Assembly (NCBI GenBank): GCA_014189435.1
Contig: CP050293.1
Coordinates: 6,453,001-6,517,000, forward strand
DNA length: 64,000 nucleotides
From: Mesorhizobium loti
GTDB lineage: Bacteria > Pseudomonadota > Alphaproteobacteria > Rhizobiales > Rhizobiaceae
Reading direction: 5' to 3'
The translations under genes and the position numbers were made by a program. The notes beneath the pieces were generated by a model. That model did no database searches, had not been told where the DNA came from, and was given only the letters and a program-made list of their open reading frames with translations. Below, piece by piece: positions 27,521 to 36,575 of this stretch; position 1 is the first letter of the stretch; the number at the start of each line of letters is the position of its first letter.

Positions 27521-28033
27521 TCAGGTCCGGGCAGCGGGATGATCAACCTGTCGGCGAGCCTCCCACTCCGGCCGCAGTTGCGCCATGACCAGCTCGTCGC
27601 GGTGCACGCCCTTGAAAAACGCGCTGCCGCGCGCAATGCCCTCAGCCGTGAAGCCGACGGCTTCGTAGGCGCGCCGGGCGCGGTGATTGTCCGGGAAATG
27701 GCCAATGCAGAGCCGGTAGGCGTCGGTCTCGACGAAAACCCGATCGACCGCCGCCGCCAGCAGCACTCTGCCGTGGCCTTGTCCCGGTGCGACGACGGCG
27801 ATGCGCTTGACCAGCGTCACGCGCTCGGCAGAGGCCCATTGGCGAAGGATCACGAAGCCGATCGGCATTGAGCCGTCGACACCGACAAAATAGGCATGAT
27901 TGTTGTCGAAAAGGGCCTCGCGATGACGCGCTTCGTCCCAGCGCCCGACAAAGGCGTCATAGCCCTCGCGCCGTTCGGTCGCCATGATGAAGGGCAGGTC
28001 ATTCTCGCCAGCGCGTACAAGCTGAAAGTTCAT
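27521..28033 (-). CDS. GNAT family N-acetyltransferase
   Basis: The 170-residue GNAT fold protein has the acetyl-CoA pyrophosphate-binding motif VVAPGQGHGRVLLAAAVDRVF and the motif B segment CIGHFPDNHRARRAYEAVGFTAEGIARG, typical of RimJ/RimL-like or small-molecule acetyltransferases. The substrate is unknown. A palindromic repeat begins 18 bp upstream of its start. Confidence 0.85.
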   Translation of the reverse strand: MNFQLVRAGENDLPFIMATERREGYDAFVGRWDEARHREALFDNNHAYFVGVDGSMPIGFVILRQWASAERVTLVKRIAVVAPGQGHGRVLLAAAVDRVFVETDAYRLCIGHFPDNHRARRAYEAVGFTAEGIARGSAFFKGVHRDELVMAQLRPEWEARRQVDHPAART

Positions 28034-28050
28034 GCGAGCCTTTGAAGAGA

Positions 28051-28103
28051 TAGAGCATAATGTCGTCCGAAAACCGCTTCACACTTTTCGGCATCATGCT
28101 CTA
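28051..28103. repeat. Rhizobial palindromic intergenic repeat
   Basis: A 53-bp imperfect palindrome runs from TAGAGCATAATG at the left to CATCATGCTCTA at the right, with inner arms CCGAAAA and TTTTCGG. This element is widespread between rhizobial genes (recalled, not searched). Its right end provides the stop codon of the minus-strand cyclic-nucleotide-binding gene (28101-28103). Confidence 0.75.
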
Positions 28104-28556
28104 GCCGGAGAAGCGCGGCCCCAGTTCCTCGATGCGGCGGATCATCGCCTGGAATTCCTCCGAGATGCGCTGGTGGAGCTTGACCGCGATCTCAGGGTAT
28201 TCCTCCAGAATGCGGCGGAACATCTTGCGGCTGAGCCGTATCACTTCCGAATCGATCTCGGCCGATGCGCTGGTCAACCGGTTGGTGTCGGCGATCAAGG
28301 CCAGTTCGCTCAGGATCGTGCCGGGGCCAGCCGTGCCTATCGCGATGCGTTCGTTATCCTGCTCCCGGTAGAGCACGATGCGCCCGCTGACCACGATATA
28401 GGCGGAATCGGCCTCGTCCTCCTCGCGGTAAAGCTTGTGGTTGGCGCTCAGCCTGGTGTTCTCGGCGCCGAAGGCGAGCAGGCGCAACTGTTCCTGCGTG
28501 AAGCCCTCGAAGAGCCTCACGGCGGACAGGATGCGGATGTCGTCATCCAGCGCCAT
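28101..28556 (-). CDS. Stand-alone cyclic-nucleotide-binding domain protein
   Basis: The 151-residue protein consists of one cNMP-binding domain (about 15-130): FEGFTQEQLRLLAFGAENTRLSANHKLYREEDEADSAYIVVSGRIVLY followed by the phosphate-binding-cassette region GPGTILSELALIADTNRLTSASAEIDSEV. There is no helix-turn-helix, so it is not a Crp-type transcription factor. The position downstream of the CenR/OtpR-like regulator matches what I recall from Brucella, where the neighbour is annotated as a cAMP-dependent kinase regulatory subunit. The cassette lacks the usual Arg after the Glu-Leu-Ala stretch (TNRLTSAS has Arg near it), so ligand binding is uncertain. Confidence 0.8.
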   Translation of the reverse strand: MALDDDIRILSAVRLFEGFTQEQLRLLAFGAENTRLSANHKLYREEDEADSAYIVVSGRIVLYREQDNERIAIGTAGPGTILSELALIADTNRLTSASAEIDSEVIRLSRKMFRRILEEYPEIAVKLHQRISEEFQAMIRRIEELGPRFSG

Positions 28557-28593
28557 CTAGCTGTGTCCCCGAACGGTCAGTCCAATCCCTCCT

Positions 28594-28637
28594 TTAGAGC
28601 GCCGCGCGTCCTCTTGGACGCGCAAAGGACGCTCTAA
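28594..28637. repeat. Palindromic intergenic repeat, unit A
   Basis: An inverted repeat is bounded by TTAGAGCG and CGCTCTAA with inner GCGCGTCC / GGACGCGC. With the unit at 28650-28697 it fills most of the gap between the response regulator and the cyclic-nucleotide-binding gene. Confidence 0.7.
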
Positions 28638-28649
28638 CATTGTCAATCG

Positions 28650-28697
28650 GCGCATCGTGCTTTCCAAAAATCGAATCCGATTTTTGGGCCGATGCGC
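28650..28697. repeat. Palindromic intergenic repeat, unit B
   Basis: Outer arms GCGCATCG / CGATGCGC and inner arms CCAAAAATCG / CGATTTTTGG with a 4-nt centre form a strong potential hairpin. It is a common rhizobial mosaic element (recalled, not searched). Confidence 0.7.
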
Positions 28698-28778
28698 GGG
28701 GCAGATCCAGAAACCCCCTCCAACTGGATCGTACCCGAAAGCGGCCCCGCCCCGACCGCTCATTGGATAATGAAATGT

Positions 28779-29462
28779 TTAAGGAACCAGCTTGTAGCCG
28801 CCGCTTTCTGTCACAAGAATTTCCGCATTGGAAGGATCGCGCTCGATCTTCTGACGCAGCCGGTAGACATGGGTTTCCAGCGTGTGCGTGGTGACGCCGG
28901 AATTGTAGCCCCACACTTCCTCGAGCAGTACGTCGCGCGTCACCACTTTCTGGTCGGCGCGATAGAGATATTTGATGATCGAGGCCTCTTTCTCCGTCAG
29001 CCGCACCTTGCCGCCGCGCGGGTCGAGCAGCAGTTTCTGGCTGGGCTTGAAGGTGTAGGGCCCGACCGAGAAGGTGGCGTCCTCGCTCTGCTCATGCTGA
29101 CGCAATTGCGCCCGAATGCGTGCCAGCAGCACGGCGAAGCGGAAAGGCTTCGTCACATAGTCGTTGGCGCCGGCCTCGAGACCGAGGATCGTATCCGAAT
29201 CGGTGTCGTGCCCGGTGAGCATGATGATGGGCGCCTTGTAGCCGCCCTTGCGCAGGATCTTCACCGCTTCGCGGCCATCCATGTCGGGCAGCCCGACATC
29301 CATGATGAGCAGATCGATGAGGCCGCCGCGCGCGGCGGCGACACCTTTTGCCGCAGTCGATTCCTGCAGCACGTCGAATTCCTCGTAAAGGGACAATTGC
29401 TCGACCAGTGTGCCGCGCAGGTCGTCATCGTCGTCGACGATCAGAATGGTGCGTGAAGTCAT
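28779..29462 (-). CDS. cenR: OmpR-family response regulator, CenR/OtpR-like
   Basis: The 227-residue protein has an N-terminal receiver (acidic pocket IVDDDDD, phosphoacceptor Asp in LLIMDVGLPDMDG, LTGHD, and K in VTKPF) and a C-terminal winged helix (LTEKEASIIKYLYRADQKVVTRDVLLEEVWGYNSGVTTHTLETHVYRLRQKIE). Sequence and neighbours (a cNMP-binding protein after it and an L,D-transpeptidase divergent from it) fit the alphaproteobacterial envelope regulator called CenR in Caulobacter or OtpR in Brucella. No histidine kinase is adjacent. The gene name is moderately confident. Confidence 0.8.
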   Translation of the reverse strand: MTSRTILIVDDDDDLRGTLVEQLSLYEEFDVLQESTAAKGVAAARGGLIDLLIMDVGLPDMDGREAVKILRKGGYKAPIIMLTGHDTDSDTILGLEAGANDYVTKPFRFAVLLARIRAQLRQHEQSEDATFSVGPYTFKPSQKLLLDPRGGKVRLTEKEASIIKYLYRADQKVVTRDVLLEEVWGYNSGVTTHTLETHVYRLRQKIERDPSNAEILVTESGGYKLVP

Positions 29463-29546
29463 GGATCAATCCGTTGTTTTGAAAAGAAAATTCAGTTGAC
29501 CGCTGCCTGTTTATGCGGAAGCTGACCGACACAACAGCCGATCACA

Positions 29547-30215
<669 letters not shown>

Positions 30216-30242
30216 TATCCGCCTCGGAGCCGCTTACTTTCC

Positions 30243-30260
30243 CCTACTGCCTACTGCCTA
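30243..30260 (-). repeat. Inverted arm of the heptanucleotide repeat
   Basis: The reverse complement of about two and a half GTAGGCA units (CCTACTGCCTACTGCCTA on the plus strand) lies 28 bp after the tandem tract and can pair with it in a hairpin. It supplies the TAG stop of the minus-strand DUF1127 gene (30251-30253). Confidence 0.85.
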
Positions 30261-30508
30261 TTCCCTACTCCCTTCCGTCCTGGCTGTTGCCAGCCGATGT
30301 CGAGGAGACCCAGCCGGCCCATCTCGCGGTCCATGGCGCGTGCGATGTCCTTGCGCCTGGCGCCGACGTCGCGCAGTTGCCGGTCCGACAGGTCTTCGAC
30401 GTTCTGGTGCGGGAGATTGATCGCGACCCTGGCGTGACGCAACCAGTTGAGGGTCTCGGTCAGCCAGTTCGGACGGGGTGTCGATGAATTCAAAGCGATG
30501 ATGGACAT
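30251..30508 (-). CDS. DUF1127 family small protein
   Basis: The product is 85 residues with the Arg-rich DUF1127 core NLPHQNVEDLSDRQLRDVGARRKDIARAMD. In alphaproteobacteria these small basic proteins are linked to RNA turnover and metabolic regulation. The C-terminal tail (about 15 residues) reads into the inverted GTAGGCA arm, which provides the stop, so the tail is probably not conserved. It is divergent from a LysR gene 130 bp away, with dyad sequences between them. Confidence 0.85.
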   Translation of the reverse strand: MSIIALNSSTPRPNWLTETLNWLRHARVAINLPHQNVEDLSDRQLRDVGARRKDIARAMDREMGRLGLLDIGWQQPGRKGVGNRQ

Positions 30509-30514
30509 GGTGTG

Positions 30515-30548
30515 ATCCGGTCTCTCCGGATATCAAATCCGGCTTGAT
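30515..30548. promoter_or_regulatory. Two dyads in the DUF1127/LysR divergent region
   Basis: The first dyad is ATCCGG-N5-CCGGAT at 30515-30531, just upstream of the DUF1127 start. The second is ATCAA-N7-TTGAT at 30532-30548, resembling a LysR-type dyad. They are candidate operators for the adjacent LysR regulator. Confidence 0.4.
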
Positions 30549-30638
30549 GATGTTTCGATGGTGGGATTATGCCGGATTGAAATCCCTGCGAGAAACGAGT
30601 AGTTTTCTCTGGATCGTCAAGTTTTCTTTGAGGATAGA

Positions 30639-31589
30639 GTGGCCCGCCTTCTGCCCGGAACTCGCGCCTTGAGGACGCTGGAAGCAGCGGCCCGGCACCT
30701 CAATTTTACCCGCGCGGCCGATGAGCTGGGCCTGACACCAGCCGCCGTCAGCCATCAGATCAAGGAAATCGAGGATCAGCTCGGATTGGTGCTGTTCACG
30801 CGCACCAGCCGCACCATCCGGCTGACCGAGGCGGGCACGGTGCTGTTCGAGGCCTCGACCGACGCGCTCGACTTGCTTGGCCGGGCCGTTTCGCGGGCGC
30901 AAAAGCTGACGCGCGGCACGGCGCTGCTGAAAGTGACGCTGGATGCGCAGTTCGCGACGAAATGGCTGATGCGGCGCGTCGACGATTTTCGCAAGCACCA
31001 GCCGGGTATCGACCTCCGCTTCGACATCACCTATGAAGTGCGCGACTTCGACCTGGACGACGTCGATATCGGTATCCGTTTCGGCGCGGGCAAATATCCG
31101 GGCCTCTGCGCCCACCGGCTGTTCGACAACGTCATCATCCCGGTCTGCAGTCCGGCCCTGTTGCGCGGCCCGTTACCGTTGAAGGAACCGCGCGACCTCT
31201 TCCATCACACGCTCGCCCATATCGAATGGTCCCGCCTGGGTATCATATGGCCGAACTGGCGCATGTGGATGGCGGCCGCCGGCGTTGACGATTTCGACGA
31301 CAGCCGGACGATCGTCTTCGTCAATTCCTCCGATGCCGTGCAGGCGGCGCTCGACGGCAATGCCGTCGCGCTGGCCGATTTCTTCATGGTGGCGCACGAC
31401 CTTTCCGAGGGCAGGCTGGTGCAGCCGTTCGAACTGGGCATCAAGGTTACGCCCGACTTCGCCTATCACGTCGTCTATCCCGTCGAATCCGCGAATGATG
31501 CCAGGATCATCGCCTTCAGGGACTGGATCCTGAACGAAGTCCACAATCCGCAGCCCGACCCGACACGTCGCAGCTGGGATGCGTTCTAG
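30639..31589 (+). CDS. LysR family transcriptional regulator (GcvA-like)
   Basis: The 316-residue protein has an N-terminal winged helix-turn-helix (about 5-65: RTLEAAARHLNFTRAADELGLTPAAVSHQIKEIEDQLGLVLFTR) and a periplasmic-binding-protein-like effector domain (about 92-300: DIGIRFGAGKYPGLCAHRLF is typical of the GcvA/AmpR subgroup). The start is GTG at 30639 with GAGGA upstream. It is divergent from the DUF1127 gene, which it may control. The effector is unknown. Confidence 0.88.
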   Translation: MARLLPGTRALRTLEAAARHLNFTRAADELGLTPAAVSHQIKEIEDQLGLVLFTRTSRTIRLTEAGTVLFEASTDALDLLGRAVSRAQKLTRGTALLKVTLDAQFATKWLMRRVDDFRKHQPGIDLRFDITYEVRDFDLDDVDIGIRFGAGKYPGLCAHRLFDNVIIPVCSPALLRGPLPLKEPRDLFHHTLAHIEWSRLGIIWPNWRMWMAAAGVDDFDDSRTIVFVNSSDAVQAALDGNAVALADFFMVAHDLSEGRLVQPFELGIKVTPDFAYHVVYPVESANDARIIAFRDWILNEVHNPQPDPTRRSWDAF

Positions 31590-31621
31590 AGCAAAGCGGG
31601 TTGCAGCGAGCCCGGCGCCGG

Positions 31622-32371
31622 TCAAGACCGGGCATTGTGGCCGAGGATCATCCGGGTGTACTTCTCCCAGTTCCATTTCAGGCGTCTGTACAAAAGCGGA
31701 TAATTTTTGCCGCCAATGGATGTCGGGAACGTTCCGTTGTGGGTTCCTTGTTCGACAATAGGCCGTTCGAACCACAGCATTTCAATTCCCAGTTCCTCGT
31801 CCATCTGCTCGATCTGGTGATCGATCACCCTCGATATCCGGTTCTGGGCGACCCAGGCGCAACGGGCTTCGGCGACCGGGCGCGTGATGAGATAGGAATC
31901 GGTGCATCTGCCATGCCGTGCCGGGTAGAGCCTGCGCCCTTTCCGCAATTTCCAGCTCGGCGTGTAGTAATTGCCGCCATTGCCAAGAGAGATGACAGCC
32001 TTGCGCGACGGATCGCCGAATTCGGCCAACGCTTGCCGGAACTTGGCTGTGAAGTCACGGGCCAGGAACACGTCGTCCTCGAAAACCAGGCAATAGGGCA
32101 GGTCCGTCTCGAGGAAGTCGCGCCAGATGCCGACATGCTTCAGCGATAGCGAGACGCCCGCCGGGTGGACAAAACCGGGGGCGATCAGCTCATCGCGAAT
32201 CTCCGGGGTGATGTCCGGCTGGTCCCAATCGGTGTAGAAGTAAACTGGCACTCCGCGCCGTTCGAACTCGCTGACGATGTGCCGGCGCCGGTCCTCGTAG
32301 CCCTGCTTGACGTGGCAGATCCGGGTGAACACCAGTTCGCGCGGGAAACCGGAATCGTCTGCCAGCATCAA
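31622..32371 (-). CDS. Glycosyltransferase family 25 (LPS-type)
   Basis: The 249-residue GT25 protein opens ELVFTRICHVKQGYEDRRRHIVSEFERRGVPVYFY, with GVSLSLKHVGIWRDFLETDLPYCLVFEDDVFLARDF containing the EDD metal/nucleotide site. It is likely a galactosyl- or similar transferase on lipooligosaccharide. ATG 32371 is immediately followed by another ATG, so either may be used. It is the last gene of the minus-strand run from tsaD, 9 bp after the DUF1761 gene. Confidence 0.82.
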   Translation of the reverse strand: MMLADDSGFPRELVFTRICHVKQGYEDRRRHIVSEFERRGVPVYFYTDWDQPDITPEIRDELIAPGFVHPAGVSLSLKHVGIWRDFLETDLPYCLVFEDDVFLARDFTAKFRQALAEFGDPSRKAVISLGNGGNYYTPSWKLRKGRRLYPARHGRCTDSYLITRPVAEARCAWVAQNRISRVIDHQIEQMDEELGIEMLWFERPIVEQGTHNGTFPTSIGGKNYPLLYRRLKWNWEKYTRMILGHNARS

Positions 32372-32380
32372 ATCACCGTC

Positions 32381-32797
32381 TCAGCTTGCCGCCGCGCCGA
32401 ACCAGCCGATCACCGCGCCGATGATCAGCAGGACGCCAAGCCAGTGGCCGCCATCAATGAGGGTCAGGTCCCAGCCGAAATTCTCATAGCGGTGGTTGAC
32501 CGACAGCGTCGTGGCGACGAAGCCCAGCCAAAGCACGAAGCCGAAGACCAGGCCGGCAAGCAGTGTCGGCTCGCCGCCGGTCATCGCGCCGACGACCAGA
32601 GCCATGATGTATGCCATGAGCAGCTCGGCTATGAAGCTGATGACGAAGGGCAGCGGCGACTTCTTCATCGTGGCCGGGTCAAGCTTGGCGGCCTTCAGCC
32701 ACGGCTTGCTCAGGCCCATGTACCAGGCGGCGCCGAACAGCCATGCCACGATTGCGGCGGCGATCACCGCCAGCCAGTTCACTGCTGAAAAATCCAT
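32381..32797 (-). CDS. DUF1761 integral membrane protein
   Basis: The 138-residue protein has four membrane helices and the DUF1761 segments NWLAVIAAAIVAWLFGAAWYMGLSKPWLKA and LLAGLVFGFVLWLGFVATTLSVNHRYENFGWDLTLIDGGHWL. The start at 32797 is set by CGGAGGGGGA upstream; the frame's earlier ATG (32851) overlaps the methyltransferase end. The function is unknown. Confidence 0.85.
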   Translation of the reverse strand: MDFSAVNWLAVIAAAIVAWLFGAAWYMGLSKPWLKAAKLDPATMKKSPLPFVISFIAELLMAYIMALVVGAMTGGEPTLLAGLVFGFVLWLGFVATTLSVNHRYENFGWDLTLIDGGHWLGVLLIIGAVIGWFGAAAS

Positions 32798-32847
32798 GAG
32801 CTTCCCCCTCCGATGCAGATTGATGGAACGCCTGTTCGGCGTTGGCG

Positions 32848-33504
32848 TCAAGCGAACCGCCAGACGGTCGTGCGCTTGACCAGGGAATCCTCCAGTGCCC
32901 GCGTGACGGCCACTTCATAGACCGCAAGCGGCTCCAGCCCTGCCTTCGGCATATATGACCGGCCGGGATCGCCGACGAGAATCTCGGCGCCGCGCGCCTT
33001 CAGGGTTGCGAACCACGGCATCAGCAGGTCGGCGAAGGATTTGTCGTAGAAAACATCGCCGGCCAGGGTCACGTCCCAACCTGCATCGGTGCCGATACAA
33101 TCCGTGCCGAGGAATTCGATTGCGGCATCGTTGGCCTCGCTGTTGAGGCGGATCGCGGTCGCACAGAACGGATCGATGTCGGTGGCGATCACCTTGGCAG
33201 CGCCTGCCTTGGCGGCGGCGATGGCGACAAGGCCGGAGCCGGAAGCGAAGTCGAGCACACGCTTGCCCCGCACCGTGCCGGGATTGTCCAGGACATAGCG
33301 GGCAAGGCCCTGGCCGCCGGCCCAGGCAAAGGCCCAGAAAGGCGGCGGCAGGCCGATCTCGACCAGCTCATCCTCTGTCCGCTGCCACAGATCATGCGCT
33401 TCATCGGCGAGGTGAAGCAGGATTTCCGGCACGTGCGGCGGCACCATCAACGCCGTGTTGTCGAGAATGAATTGCTTCGCGCTGTTGGGCGTCAGCGCCG
33501 TCAC
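32848..33504 (-). CDS. Class I SAM-dependent methyltransferase (protein lysine methyltransferase-like)
   Basis: The product has 218 residues. The SAM-binding motif I is VLDFASGSGLVAIAAAKAGAAKVIATDIDP, and the PPPFWAFAWAGGQGLARYVLDNP segment before it is typical of the ETFB-lysine/PrmA-like methyltransferase group. The start is GTG at 33504, overlapping the EVE gene stop by 4 bp (GTGA), so translation is coupled. The frame runs further upstream but that part only shadows the neighbouring genes. The protein substrate is inferred, not shown. Confidence 0.8.
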   Translation of the reverse strand: MTALTPNSAKQFILDNTALMVPPHVPEILLHLADEAHDLWQRTEDELVEIGLPPPFWAFAWAGGQGLARYVLDNPGTVRGKRVLDFASGSGLVAIAAAKAGAAKVIATDIDPFCATAIRLNSEANDAAIEFLGTDCIGTDAGWDVTLAGDVFYDKSFADLLMPWFATLKARGAEILVGDPGRSYMPKAGLEPLAVYEVAVTRALEDSLVKRTTVWRFA

Positions 33505-33926
33505 GGAGCGGGCATCAGGCCGCCCATGCGGCAGACTTCCTTCCATTCGGCTGGCGTCACCGGCTGCACGGAAAGCCGCCCGAGCCGCACCAGCGCCATG
33601 TCGGCAAGCTTCGGATTGGCCTTGACCTCTTCCAGCGTCGGCGGGTTCGGCACATCCTGGACGGCGCGGATGTCGACGCATTCCCAGCGCGGATCGTCCG
33701 ATGTGGTGTCGGGATGGGCCAGCGCGCAGACTTCGGCGATGCCGACCACGTTCAGCCCCTCGTTGGAATGATAGAAGAAGCCGAGGTCGCCGATCTGCAT
33801 CGCCTTCATGTTGTTGCGCGCGGCATAGTTGCGCACGCCGTCCCATTGCGTGCCGGCCTTGCCCTTGGCCTTCAGCATCTCGAAGGAGAACTTGAATGGC
33901 TCCGATTTGAACAGCCAGTAGTTCAT
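33501..33926 (-). CDS. EVE domain protein
   Basis: The 141-residue PUA-like EVE fold opens MNYWLFKSEPFKFSFEMLKAKGKAGTQWDGVRNYAARNNMKAMQIGDLGFFYHS and contains GIAEVCALAHPDTTSDDPRWECVDIRAV. EVE domains bind modified bases in DNA or RNA. It lies in the tsaD-gpsA-YciI operon and overlaps the methyltransferase gene by 4 bp. The substrate is unknown. Confidence 0.9.
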   Translation of the reverse strand: MNYWLFKSEPFKFSFEMLKAKGKAGTQWDGVRNYAARNNMKAMQIGDLGFFYHSNEGLNVVGIAEVCALAHPDTTSDDPRWECVDIRAVQDVPNPPTLEEVKANPKLADMALVRLGRLSVQPVTPAEWKEVCRMGGLMPAP

Positions 33927-33967
33927 TTCTTTTGCTCCTCCTTAGGGTTGCGCGCCGACGACCGGGA

Positions 33968-34264
33968 TTAACTAGCCGCCGGCTTGTTGAACGTCCAGTT
34001 CCACGGGCGGATTTCGACGCTTTCGAACAGGCCGGCCCTGGCGTAGGGGTCGGCGGCCGACAGGGCCTGCGCACCGGCCATGTCCGGCGCTTCGACGACG
34101 ACGAGGCTGCCATTAGGCTTGCCTTCGGCGTCAAGGAACGGACCGGCGAACGCCAGCTTCTTGTCGCCGTTCAACCCTTCGAGAAAGGCGATATGCTCGG
34201 GCCGCGTGTCGAGGCGCACCTGCAGGCTTCCGGGCTTGTCCTTGCAAATCACAGCAAACAGCAT
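33968..34264 (-). CDS. YciI family protein
   Basis: The 98-residue YciI-like ferredoxin-fold protein has MLFAVICKDKPGSLQVRLDTRPEHIAFLEGL (including the conserved RPEHI His), GPFLDAEGKPNGSLVVVEA and ADPYARAGLFESVEIRPWNW (the conserved DPY). The biochemical role is not established. It lies between gpsA and the EVE gene. Confidence 0.9.
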   Translation of the reverse strand: MLFAVICKDKPGSLQVRLDTRPEHIAFLEGLNGDKKLAFAGPFLDAEGKPNGSLVVVEAPDMAGAQALSAADPYARAGLFESVEIRPWNWTFNKPAAS

Positions 34265-34319
34265 GGTCTTTCTCCTGGCGGTCTTGGGTTCAAGGTCTTG
34301 GGATTCAAAGTCGTCGGGA

Positions 34320-35336
34320 TCAATCGTTGGTTTCGGTCTTCAGCGGCCGGGTCATCAAGGCCGTCACAGCCTGCCGGATGGTGATGGTGCCGTCCAGTAT
34401 GGCGGCGACGGCGGCAATGATCGGGGCGTCGATGGCGCGCTCGGTGGCGATGCGGGCAGCGATCGCCGCCGTCGGCACGCCTTCGGCCAGCGGCAATCCG
34501 GCCAGCGGCTTGCCTTGCCCGAGCGCCAGCCCATAGGCGAAATTGCGCGACTGGGTGGACGAGCAGGTGAGCAAAAGGTCGCCAAGGCCGGAGAGCCCCA
34601 TCAGGGTCTCGGGCCTGGCGCCGAAGGCAGCGCCGATGCGGCGCAGTTCGACAAAGCCGCGCGTCACCATGGCGGCCTGGGCGCTGGCGCCGAGCCCGGC
34701 ACCGGTGACAGCACCGGCTGCAATGGCGAAGACGTTCTTCAAGGCGCCGCCGATCTCGACGCCGATCAGGTCGTCGCTCGAATAGCAGCGCAAATTCTCG
34801 GCCGAAAAGCGGGCGGCGAGGTCGGCGGCCAGAGCCTCGTCGCGGGCGGCGACCACGACGGCCGTCGGCAGGCCGCGAGCGACATCGGTGGCGAAGCTTG
34901 GGCCGGACAGGGCGGCGACCGGATTTCGCGGCAGGAACTCTTCGACGATTGCCGACAGCAAGGCGCCCGTGTCGCGCTCGATTCCCTTGGCGCAGAGAAC
35001 AAGCGGGATACCGGTCGGCATATGGGCTTGTGCGGCTGCCAGTGTCGCCCGCAGTGATTGCGCCGGCGTCACCGCCAGCACGCAATCGGCGCCGGCAAGT
35101 GCCGCCGCGATGTCGCTCGTCGCCTCGATACCAGGCGCGATGGCAATGCCGGGCAGATAGCGCGGGTTCTCGCCATGCCCGATCGAAGCGACGGTTTCAG
35201 GGTCGCGCGCGAACAACCGTACCGAATGACCGGCACGCAGCATCGCCAGCGCCAGTGCCGTGCCCCAGGCGCCGCCGCCGAGCACGGTGACACGCCAGCC
35301 GCTTTCGCCAGGACGGTTCCAGTCCTGGCCAGTCAT
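34320..35336 (-). CDS. gpsA: Glycerol-3-phosphate dehydrogenase [NAD(P)+]
   Basis: GpsA reduces dihydroxyacetone phosphate to sn-glycerol-3-phosphate for phospholipid synthesis. It has the dinucleotide motif [25 protein letters not shown], the [22 protein letters not shown] active-site region, [17 protein letters not shown] with the catalytic Lys, and [19 protein letters not shown]. The ATG at 35336 overlaps the tsaD stop by 4 bp. It is 338 residues. The frame continues through tsaD but that part is shadow. Confidence 0.95.
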   Translation of the reverse strand: MTGQDWNRPGESGWRVTVLGGGAWGTALALAMLRAGHSVRLFARDPETVASIGHGENPRYLPGIAIAPGIEATSDIAAALAGADCVLAVTPAQSLRATLAAAQAHMPTGIPLVLCAKGIERDTGALLSAIVEEFLPRNPVAALSGPSFATDVARGLPTAVVVAARDEALAADLAARFSAENLRCYSSDDLIGVEIGGALKNVFAIAAGAVTGAGLGASAQAAMVTRGFVELRRIGAAFGARPETLMGLSGLGDLLLTCSSTQSRNFAYGLALGQGKPLAGLPLAEGVPTAAIAARIATERAIDAPIIAAVAAILDGTITIRQAVTALMTRPLKTETND

Positions 35337-36421
35337 GCCTTGGCTCCGCGCCGGCCGGAGCCGACCATCGGCGTCGAGATGCTGTCCAGCGGCCAGCGCG
35401 AGCGCGGCACGAAATCGAAGCCGTTCTCCCGCGCCATGCCGGCGCGCAGCCGCTCGACGCCGGCCCAGGCGATCATCGCCGCATTGTCGGTGCAAAGTTT
35501 CAGCGGCGGCGCAATGAAGGTGAAGCCGGCCTCGACACAGAGCCGCTCCAGCATCGCCTTGATCGTGTGGTTGGCGGCGACGCCGCCGGCAACGACGAGC
35601 GCCGGGTTTTCCGTGCCGGGAAATGTCTCGCGAAAGCGCGCCAGCGCGCGAAACACGCGGTCGGCCAGCGCATCGGCGACCGCCGCCTGGAAGGAGGCAC
35701 AGATGTCGGCGACGTCCTGGTCGCTCAAGGGAGCAATGGCGCTCGCTGCCTGACGCACAGCGGTCTTGAGGCCGGAGAAGGAGAAGTCGGGCTGCGCCGA
35801 GCCCTTCATCGGGCGCGGAAAGGCAAAGCGCGAGGCATTGCCGGCCTGTGCCGCCTTCTCGACATTCGGTCCGCCGGGATAGGGCAGGCCCAGCATCTTG
35901 GCCGTCTTGTCGAAGGCTTCGCCGAGCGCGTCGTCGATGGTCGTTGCCCAACGCTGATAGTCGCCGACGCCACGCACGGCGAGGATCTGTGTGTGGCCGC
36001 CGGAGACCAGCAGCAAAAGATAGGGAAAATCGAGGCCATCGGTCAGCCGTGCCGTCAAGGCATGGCCTTCGAGATGGTTGATGGCGATCAGCGGCTTGTT
36101 TGCAGCAGCGGCAATCGCCTTGGCCGTCATCAGCCCGACGATCAGCCCGCCGACCAGGCCGGGACCGGCGGTGGCGGCGATCGCATCGATATCGGCGAGC
36201 GCAATGCCCGAATCGGCAAGGGCCGCCTCGATGATGCCGTCCAGCGCCTCGACATGGGCGCGCGCCGCGATCTCCGGCACGACGCCGCCGAATGCGGCAT
36301 GTTCCTCGATCTGGCTGAGCACGATGTTGGACAGGATTCTTGGCGCGGCATCGCCGTCCAGCGCCACGACGCTGGCGGCGGTCTCGTCACAACTCGTCTC
36401 TATGCCCAGCACGCGGATCAA
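35333..36421 (-). CDS. tsaD: tRNA N6-adenosine threonylcarbamoyltransferase
   Basis: TsaD transfers the threonylcarbamoyl group to A37 of ANN-decoding tRNAs, with TsaB and TsaE. The 362-residue Kae1/ASKHA protein has the N-terminal [18 protein letters not shown], the metal-binding HxxxH in [29 protein letters not shown] and [16 protein letters not shown]. It is the first gene of a seven-gene minus-strand run and is divergent from hemC. Confidence 0.96.
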   Translation of the reverse strand: MIRVLGIETSCDETAASVVALDGDAAPRILSNIVLSQIEEHAAFGGVVPEIAARAHVEALDGIIEAALADSGIALADIDAIAATAGPGLVGGLIVGLMTAKAIAAAANKPLIAINHLEGHALTARLTDGLDFPYLLLLVSGGHTQILAVRGVGDYQRWATTIDDALGEAFDKTAKMLGLPYPGGPNVEKAAQAGNASRFAFPRPMKGSAQPDFSFSGLKTAVRQAASAIAPLSDQDVADICASFQAAVADALADRVFRALARFRETFPGTENPALVVAGGVAANHTIKAMLERLCVEAGFTFIAPPLKLCTDNAAMIAWAGVERLRAGMARENGFDFVPRSRWPLDSISTPMVGSGRRGAKA

Positions 36422-36514
36422 TTCGTCGCTATCCCAAGAGATTGTCTGTCAGGCCTTTCCCCGTTAGGAGAAAGCCCGCAAAGGCCTCGGTTACTTCAGC
36501 TGCATTTCCGCGAC

Positions 36515-36534
36515 GCCAAGTGGCTCCACTTGGC
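36515..36534. promoter_or_regulatory. Near-perfect palindrome in the tsaD-hemC gap
   Basis: The arms GCCAAGTGG / CCACTTGGC (9 bp each) are separated by CT. It lies 41 bp upstream of hemC and about 94 bp upstream of tsaD. It is a possible operator; the regulator is unknown. Confidence 0.35.
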
Positions 36535-36575
36535 TGCAAAATGCTCAGGCCGGGGGTTATCACGGACGGCGCGCC

